Source: Neolewinella aurantiaca
Lineage (GTDB): Bacteria > Bacteroidota > Bacteroidia > Chitinophagales > Saprospiraceae
NCBI RefSeq assembly: GCF_008014675.1
Contig: NZ_VOXD01000011.1
Location: 1-64,000 of the forward strand
Direction: 5' to 3'
Length of the DNA: 64,000 nt
A program made the translations under genes and the position numbers. Positions within the stretch are counted from its first letter, which is position 1. The number at the start of each line of letters is the position of its first letter. The notes under the pieces are model-generated. The model had not been told where the DNA came from, did not search any database, and worked only from the letters and a program-made list of their open reading frames with translations. Shown piece after piece: positions 59,550 through 64,000 of this stretch.

Positions 59550-59569
59550 TCAGAGTTGGTGGTGTGCCC

Positions 59570-59593
59570 AAACTGGCCCAAAAGCCGGTTTTT
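59570..59593 (+). terminator. Terminator after the Trx/MsrA-like gene
   Basis: An 8-bp stem with one G-T pair (59570-59577 with 59584-59591), 6-nt loop and a following T-run. Confidence 0.65.
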
Positions 59594-59692
59594 ACATTTT
59601 AAGTTGACGGTAACGTATCGGGAGGCAACATTCGCTACCGTAAAATCCGTTATGCTTGCAAGTACATCAACACTACAGATTCAAACACTCAC

Positions 59693-60511
59693 ATGCTTAA
59701 ATTGATTTTCGCAACGCTGCTCGTTGCTTTCACCATTCCTTCCTTCGCCCAAAATTTCTCCGCGATTTTTCAGCCTTCAGACGCTGAGGTGCATACCATA
59801 ACCAAGATGGGGTGGGAGAATTTTCTGGCTGAAACCAATTCGATGACCCAAAAGGGCTTCCGGCTTACCGACCTGGAAACCTTCAAAGAAGGGGGCGACG
59901 ACCGCAGCTTCATCGGTACCTACACCAAAAGCCCGCTCGAGGGCGTAGTCGAAATGGCCGAGGGCTGGACGGCTTTCATCAAGCTGAAGCGCAAAAAAGT
60001 GAAGGAGGGCTTCACCATGATCGACATTGCCGCGGTGACCCTCAACGAATCCGACGTTAACTTCTACGGCGTTTGGGTCAAGGAGGACAATCCAACTATC
60101 CATAAGGTCTGGTTGCTGGACAGCCGTGAGACCATCGAGAAGAAAACAAAAGACATGGCCAAGTCGCGCTTTAAGATCAAGCGTGTTCATGTCATCGACG
60201 TTCCCAACGGTGAGCCGTCTTTCGTTGTACTTTACCATTTCTCCCCGATCGATCGCTTCAACTTCCTTTACTTCGCCGACACCATGGAGGAGTTCGAGAA
60301 GGAATATAATGAGCGTAAGGGAAGCGACGTGGAGTTGATCGACTTCGACCGTTTCCGTACCGGAAACCACATCCGCTACGTAGCTATCTTTCAGGACGGG
60401 GCTTACGAAAGTGCTTTCCTTACCAATCAGCCTTTTGCCGATATTCTGACGAAGTCAGACTCTCTTGCAACGAACGCCGGCCTTAAACTGATTAACCTTA
60501 GTGTTGACTAA
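59693..60511 (+). CDS. Secreted protein with repeated W/Y-rich units (BTRD1-like)
   Basis: A 272-residue protein with a signal peptide (MLKLIFATLLVAFTIPSFA before QNFSAIF). The rest is built from about four units of 45-50 residues of the form MxxKGFRLTDLETF...RSFIGTYTKS, KKVKEGFTMIDIAAVTLN...NFYGVWVKE, and SRFKIKRVHVIDVPNGEPSFVVLYHFS. This recalls the bacterial tandem repeat domain found in polyglycine hydrolases, which folds as a propeller-like structure. No catalytic domain is attached and no T9SS domain is visible. A possible promoter box, TATGCTTG (59651-59658), lies 34 nt before the ATG. Function unknown; the repeat-family name is a tentative match by eye. Confidence 0.75.
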   Translation: MLKLIFATLLVAFTIPSFAQNFSAIFQPSDAEVHTITKMGWENFLAETNSMTQKGFRLTDLETFKEGGDDRSFIGTYTKSPLEGVVEMAEGWTAFIKLKRKKVKEGFTMIDIAAVTLNESDVNFYGVWVKEDNPTIHKVWLLDSRETIEKKTKDMAKSRFKIKRVHVIDVPNGEPSFVVLYHFSPIDRFNFLYFADTMEEFEKEYNERKGSDVELIDFDRFRTGNHIRYVAIFQDGAYESAFLTNQPFADILTKSDSLATNAGLKLINLSVD

Positions 60512-60531
60512 CCAAAGGATTACGCCTTTGG
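60512..60531. terminator. Shared terminator of two convergent genes
   Basis: A perfect 7-bp stem (60512-60518 with 60525-60531, 6-nt loop) starts one base after one stop codon and includes the last codons of the PhzF-like gene on the other strand. Confidence 0.55.
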
Positions 60532-61332
60532 CTGCAGAACAATCTGACCGGTCATGTAAGTGATTGCCTGGCCGGTCAGTCTGACCTTTTTCCCTCTCAG
60601 TTGGCAATCAATGTCTCCGCCTCTGGTGGAGATCTGGCGGGCCTTTAGTTTTTTCTTTCCAAGCTTACCGGCCCACAGCGGTGTAAGGACCGTATGAGCC
60701 GAACCCGTAACGGGGTCTTCGTCGATGCCGTACGCAGGGAAAAAACACCTGCTCACAAAGTCATGTTTCTTTCCAGGAGCCGTCACCAAAAGGCCGCGCC
60801 GTTTTTTCAATGCGGCAAGCATGGGGAAATTGGGGTTGAGTTTCTCTACCTGTGACTGGTTCTTCAGAACAACGATCAGGTCATCGATCCCGGCGTAGAC
60901 CTCGAGTGGTTTAATTCCACCCAGAATACCTCTTAATCCTTTGGGTGATCTGATTTTCTCTGGTTTGTCGACGGGGAAGTCCATGCTGTACGATCCATCA
61001 TCATTCGGAACGACTACGATGGTACCCGCTTCGCGGGTTTTGAACCTCATTTTGTTCAGCGTTTCCCCTCCCGATTTGTACAGGATGTGAGCAGCTGCAA
61101 GAGTGGCGTGCCCGCAGAGCCTTACTTCCATTGCCGGGGTGAACCATCTGATGTTAAATTTTCCAGGCCCATTGATGGTCACAAAAGCGGTTTCAGAAAG
61201 GTTGTTCTCTGTGGCGATGTTTTGCATCAGTTCATCAGAAGGGAACTCCGGTACGGGAACCACGGCCGCGGGATTGCCGCTGAAAACTTTGTCGGCGAAG
61301 GCGTCTACCTGATAGATGGGTAAGTTGTGCAT
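60520..61332 (-). CDS. PhzF family isomerase-like protein
   Basis: A 270-residue protein of the PhzF/diaminopimelate-epimerase fold. It starts MHNLPIYQVDAFADKVFSGNPAAVVPV, the standard opening. The acid-base residue is the Glu of NLSETAFV (PhzF Glu45 equivalent), and the substrate loop follows with RWFTPAMEVRLCGHATLAAAH. The second half has SRCFFPAYGIDEDPVTGSAHTVLTPLW, the mirrored motif. Only a few relatives make phenazines; most are cytoplasmic isomerases of unknown substrate, and no other phenazine gene is here. Its ATG faces the LytTR gene across 200 nt, and it converges on the preceding secreted-protein gene with 8 nt between stops. Confidence 0.93.
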   Translation of the reverse strand: MHNLPIYQVDAFADKVFSGNPAAVVPVPEFPSDELMQNIATENNLSETAFVTINGPGKFNIRWFTPAMEVRLCGHATLAAAHILYKSGGETLNKMRFKTREAGTIVVVPNDDGSYSMDFPVDKPEKIRSPKGLRGILGGIKPLEVYAGIDDLIVVLKNQSQVEKLNPNFPMLAALKKRRGLLVTAPGKKHDFVSRCFFPAYGIDEDPVTGSAHTVLTPLWAGKLGKKKLKARQISTRGGDIDCQLRGKKVRLTGQAITYMTGQIVLQPKA

Positions 61333-61533
61333 TAGTCTGTTTTGGAGGGCTGTAAGTAATGAAGAAGGGGGCTTAGATGTAATTATTCACAGGTTTACGA
61401 TGAACTAAATTCGGAAAGACTGTTACTTTTTTTAAGAACTTCCGTCAAAAAGCAAAATCAACGGTATTAACGGTACTGATACACTCAGTTGTTCATTGCC
61501 GGCTATCATAAACATGCTTTCACTCGATTCACT
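61333..61533. promoter_or_regulatory. Divergent promoter region, PhzF-like and LytTR genes
   Basis: Contains two direct copies of AACGGTA (61460-61466 and 61469-61475), spaced 9 bp, and a T-rich stretch just before. No exact -7 box was found. LytTR proteins bind direct repeats, so this could be an autoregulatory site; the spacing is shorter than usual. Confidence 0.3.
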
Positions 61534-61872
61534 ATGAATAAACTGAACCAATATCCGGATCACCTCTTCTTACGCGAGGGGACAACATACGTAAAAATTC
61601 CGCTCTCGAACATCGAGTATATTCAAGCTGACGGAAATTATGCTTACCTGCAGACCGAAGACAAGCGCTTCGCCGTTAAGCGGTCTCTGGCGGCCATCAC
61701 AGAAGAGCTCGAAGCTCCCGACTTCGTTCGTGCCAGCCGCGGCATCCTTGTCAACTTTGCCCGCGTCAACAAAATCAGTTTTGCCAATGGTACCATCAGC
61801 GTTGGTGGCTACGAGGTGAAAATGGGTAAGGCGTACCACGCAGAAATCAAAAGCCGGATGCCCCGGTTGTAA
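61534..61872 (+). CDS. Stand-alone LytTR DNA-binding protein
   Basis: A 112-residue protein that consists only of a LytTR domain. It starts MNKLNQYPDHLFLREGTTYVKIPLSNIEYIQADGNYAYLQ, the family's first strands (I-x-Y-I-x-A-D-x-N-Y). KRSLAAITEELEAPDFVRASRGILVNFARVNKIS carries the conserved R-x-x-R-x-x-L-V-N, followed by KMGKAYHAEIKSRM. There is no receiver domain, sensor or membrane segment, so its activity must be set by amount, by a partner or by direct ligand or protein contact. ATG 61534 is used; an upstream in-frame ATG (61489) would add residues outside the domain. A perfect terminator follows. It may regulate itself or the divergent PhzF-like gene. Confidence 0.93.
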   Translation: MNKLNQYPDHLFLREGTTYVKIPLSNIEYIQADGNYAYLQTEDKRFAVKRSLAAITEELEAPDFVRASRGILVNFARVNKISFANGTISVGGYEVKMGKAYHAEIKSRMPRL

Positions 61873-61932
61873 GGAAACGTGTTTCAAATGTGCTTCTCAT
61901 TTTTCCAAAAAGGAGTTTAATAGACCAATTCT

Positions 61933-61969
61933 TCCGGTAACACTCTAGAGTGTTACCGGATTTTTTTTT
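61933..61969 (+). terminator. Terminator of the LytTR gene
   Basis: A perfect 28-bp palindrome (61933-61960) followed by nine T residues. Very strong. Confidence 0.95.
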
Positions 61970-62022
61970 GCTGAACCTGCCCTTTGCTGAACTTTATGCC
62001 CCCCTTTCCGCATTCTTAAAAT

Positions 62023-62565
62023 GTGAAGTTTATTATCTACGACATCGAAGCCACCTGCTGGGAAGGTCGCCCTCCCGGAATGGTTCAGGAAACCATTGAA
62101 ATAGGAGCTTGCGAACTCGACCGGTTTGGTCGCATTCAGGATTATTTCAGCCGTTTGGTTCGCCCGGTCCTCCATCCGACCATCAGCCATTTTTGCCGGA
62201 ACCTGACCAAAATTGATCAGGTAGAGCTCAATCGTGCCCAGGGCTTCAACCGTGTCATCGAAGATTTTCAGGATTGGATCGGTGTGCACGATTCCGAATA
62301 TATTCTTGCAAGTTGGGGGAAGTTTGACCCTCAGCAGTTGGCAGCCGATTGCCGTTTGCACAAAATGGATGACTACTGGCTCGACGAGCACATCAACCTA
62401 AAGGCACAGTATCAGGACATCAAGGGGCTCCCCAAGAAACGCGGTCTCAAATCTGCCGTTAAGCACGAGGGCTATGAGTGGGAGGGCGAGCAGCACCGGG
62501 CTCTTACCGATGCTAAAAACACCGTGAAGGTGTTTCAGTCGCTTATCGATATGTGGCAGTACTGA
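62023..62565 (+). CDS. DEDDh 3'-5' exonuclease (ERI1/RNase T-like)
   Basis: A 180-residue exonuclease of the DnaQ/RNase D fold. The GTG at 62023 is the start: it begins VKFIIYDIEATCWEG, where the Asp and Glu of YDIEATC are the first two metal ligands. An ATG two bases earlier is out of frame and meets a stop at once. Exo II is LASWGKFDPQQLAADC, with its Asp, and Exo III is HRALTDAKNTVKVF, with the His and Asp of the DEDDh set. The middle line LPKKRGLKSAVKHEGYEWEG is typical of the ERI1-like (KapD) branch, which trims RNA 3' ends in eukaryotes; its bacterial role is not settled. It converges on pyrC across a shared hairpin. Confidence 0.92.
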   Translation: MKFIIYDIEATCWEGRPPGMVQETIEIGACELDRFGRIQDYFSRLVRPVLHPTISHFCRNLTKIDQVELNRAQGFNRVIEDFQDWIGVHDSEYILASWGKFDPQQLAADCRLHKMDDYWLDEHINLKAQYQDIKGLPKKRGLKSAVKHEGYEWEGEQHRALTDAKNTVKVFQSLIDMWQY

Positions 62566-62584
62566 ATCTGGCTGAAACACAAGA

Positions 62585-62614
62585 AGTGCCATCGTTGGTA
62601 TTGACGATGGCACT
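62585..62614. terminator. Bidirectional hairpin between convergent genes
   Basis: A perfect 11-bp stem (62585-62595 with 62604-62614, 8-nt loop), midway between the exonuclease stop and the dihydroorotase stop. No long T-run on either side. Confidence 0.6.
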
Positions 62615-62659
62615 CCTGTTGGTTCTAAGTCCGTTGTCCTGATAGTATTGCTATACGCG

Positions 62660-64000
62660 TTAGTCTCTGGTAAAGTCGAGGCGCATCCCTTTAACTTCTT
62701 CGAAGAATAAGCCCCGGTCATAGGCCAGGTGCCCCGAAACGATTGTTTGCCGGACGCGACCTTCAAACGATTCTCCTTCCAGCGGAGACCATCCCACTTT
62801 GTAGAAAATGTTGTCTTGGGCAACGGTCCAGTCTTCTTTGGGGTCATAAATGATGATGTCGGCGTACATCCCTTCGTCAAGAAAGCCACGGCGGTCCACC
62901 TCAAAACAAATGGCCGGGGCATGACACATTTTTTCGATCACGCGCTCCAGAGTTATGTCTCCTTTCTGTACGAGCCGCATCATCATATCCAGCGAATGCT
63001 GCACCAAAGGAAGTCCACCGGGGGCTTTGAAGTAATCACTGCGGGCCTTCTCCTCTGCAGTATGAGGAGCGTGATCGGTAGCGATCACATCGAAGCGGTT
63101 GTCGAGCAGCGCCGGCAAGAGCGCTTTCCGGTGGTGCTCCGCTTTGATGGCCGGGTTGCACTTTATTTTATTACCAAGCCTCAGGTAATCGTCGGCGTTG
63201 AAGGTAAGGTGGTGAACACACACTTCGGCGGTGATTCTCTTTTCTTCCAGCGGGATGTCGTTGCGGAACAGGGCAATTTCATCTTCAGTGCTTATATGAA
63301 GGATGTGGAGACGGGTATTGTGTTTTTTGGCCAGTTCCACGGCGAGGCTGCTGGATTTATAACAGCCGGCAGCTGAGCGGATGTTGGGATGTTCCGTGAC
63401 CGGGATGTCGTCTCCGTATTTCTCTTTAGCCGCCGCTGCGTTGCTCCGGATGGTGGCTTCATCTTCGCAGTGGGTCGCTATCAGGAGCGGACAATCAGCG
63501 AATAGTGCATCCAGTACCTGGCGGTCATCGACCAGCATATTTCCGGTACTGCTACCCATGAAAATCTTTAGTCCGCAGACGGTTTTAGGGTCGGTGCGTA
63601 GCGCTTCTTCGCGGTTGTCGTTCGAGGCACCCATGTAAAAACTGTAATTGGCAGGGCTCACCTGAGCAGCCTTGTCGTACTTCGCTTGCAGCAGTTCCTG
63701 CGTCAGCGCAGCCGGCTTTGTATTTGGCATCTCCATGAAGGTAGTGGTGCCTCCGGCCACGGCAGCGCGACTTTCTGTTTTTATGGTCGCCTTATGCGTA
63801 AGGCCCGGCTCCCGGAAATGAACCTGATCGTCGATGATGCCCGGAAGAACAAGACAGCCTTCGGCGTTGATCTCTTGATCGGCATGCCGGTCTATGGAAG
63901 AGCCAACGGCTTCGATAAATCCGTTTTTAACGAAGATGTCTCCGGTAAATCGTTTTCCCCGGTTGACGATCGTGCCGCCTTTAATTAGAATGGTTCCCTT
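62660..64000 (-). CDS. pyrC: Dihydroorotase, 5' end outside the window
   Basis: Converts N-carbamoyl-aspartate to dihydroorotate in pyrimidine synthesis. The frame is open to the right edge: the visible part is 446 residues, starting within KGTILIKGGTIVNRGKRF. It is the amidohydrolase of the AllB-like/class I type: IDDQVHFREPGLTHKATIKT, GLKIFMGSSTGNMLV, IATHCEDEATI, LHILHIS and IATDHAPHTAEEKARS. The first His of the usual H-x-H metal motif is Gln here (DDQVHF), a variant I associate with Bacteroidota enzymes. The remaining ligands (His in HCED, His in LHIS, Asp in ATDHAPH) are present. It ends 94 nt from the exonuclease, with a hairpin between them. Confidence 0.94.
   Translation of the reverse strand, partial: KGTILIKGGTIVNRGKRFTGDIFVKNGFIEAVGSSIDRHADQEINAEGCLVLPGIIDDQVHFREPGLTHKATIKTESRAAVAGGTTTFMEMPNTKPAALTQELLQAKYDKAAQVSPANYSFYMGASNDNREEALRTDPKTVCGLKIFMGSSTGNMLVDDRQVLDALFADCPLLIATHCEDEATIRSNAAAAKEKYGDDIPVTEHPNIRSAAGCYKSSSLAVELAKKHNTRLHILHISTEDEIALFRNDIPLEEKRITAEVCVHHLTFNADDYLRLGNKIKCNPAIKAEHHRKALLPALLDNRFDVIATDHAPHTAEEKARSDYFKAPGGLPLVQHSLDMMMRLVQKGDITLERVIEKMCHAPAICFEVDRRGFLDEGMYADIIIYDPKEDWTVAQDNIFYKVGWSPLEGESFEGRVRQTIVSGHLAYDRGLFFEEVKGMRLDFTRD

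Noticed and set aside
60520-61332. A phenazine biosynthesis cluster
   Set aside because: Only a PhzF-like gene is present. The family is mostly unrelated to phenazines, and no phz partners are nearby.

Overview
The window looks like a chromosomal segment of a Bacteroidota bacterium, most likely from the Saprospiria (Lewinella-like); that placement is inference. It rests on four secreted proteins ending in type IX secretion system (T9SS) sorting domains, promoters of the Bacteroidota TAnnTTTG type, start codons without Shine-Dalgarno sequences, a very long HYR/Ig/beta-helix surface protein, and lineage-typical versions of DapB, dihydroorotase and alpha-glucan phosphorylase. I saw no rRNA, tRNA, prophage, insertion sequence or CRISPR array.

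Layout. 1-9.1 kb: the 3' end of a T9SS-exported protein, then smc, dapB, a secreted propeller-like protein, alanine dehydrogenase and an OsmC protein. 9.1-30.7 kb: a promoter, a leader of about 580 nt and one gene for a 6,923-residue exported protein. 30.8-39.1 kb: a smaller T9SS protein, a GNAT acetyltransferase, an S24-type regulator, a membrane-anchored EEP phosphodiesterase, an MBL-fold hydrolase, a family 6 polysaccharide lyase and tilS. 39.1-39.7 kb: a tandem array of about 56-bp units. 39.8-46 kb: a MiaE-like hydroxylase, glycogen phosphorylase, a poorly coding stretch of about 0.9 kb, a small membrane protein and a Shewanella-like phosphatase. 46.2-52.3 kb: gltB-gltD. 52.5-64 kb: an M28 peptidase, a small membrane protein, a tricorn-type protease with a 1-bp-overlapping small gene, a thioredoxin/MsrA-like fusion, a repeat protein, a PhzF-like enzyme, an orphan LytTR regulator, a DEDDh exonuclease and the 3' part of dihydroorotase.

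Function. Much of the window is housekeeping: nitrogen assimilation (gltBD, ald), lysine and cell-wall precursors (dapB), pyrimidines (pyrC), tRNA modification (tilS, MiaE-like), glycogen use and chromosome organisation (smc). Around it lies an exported layer: T9SS cargo, a polysaccharide lyase and secreted peptidases, fitting a surface-active polymer degrader. The T9SS machinery itself is not in the window.

Most notable signals. (1) A dispersed 20-bp element, consensus TTTGCACCTGCGGCCGCGCC, occurs at least ten times in both orientations, between genes and inside four genes, where it is read in three different frames. (2) The roughly 56-bp tandem array lies upstream of tilS. (3) The giant protein has three beta-helix modules, a lectin-like domain apparently inserted inside an HYR domain, and four nearly identical 82-residue repeats. 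(4) Several structured non-coding elements stand out, including mutually exclusive hairpins between ald and the OsmC gene and a 90-nt foldback element near 54.4 kb.
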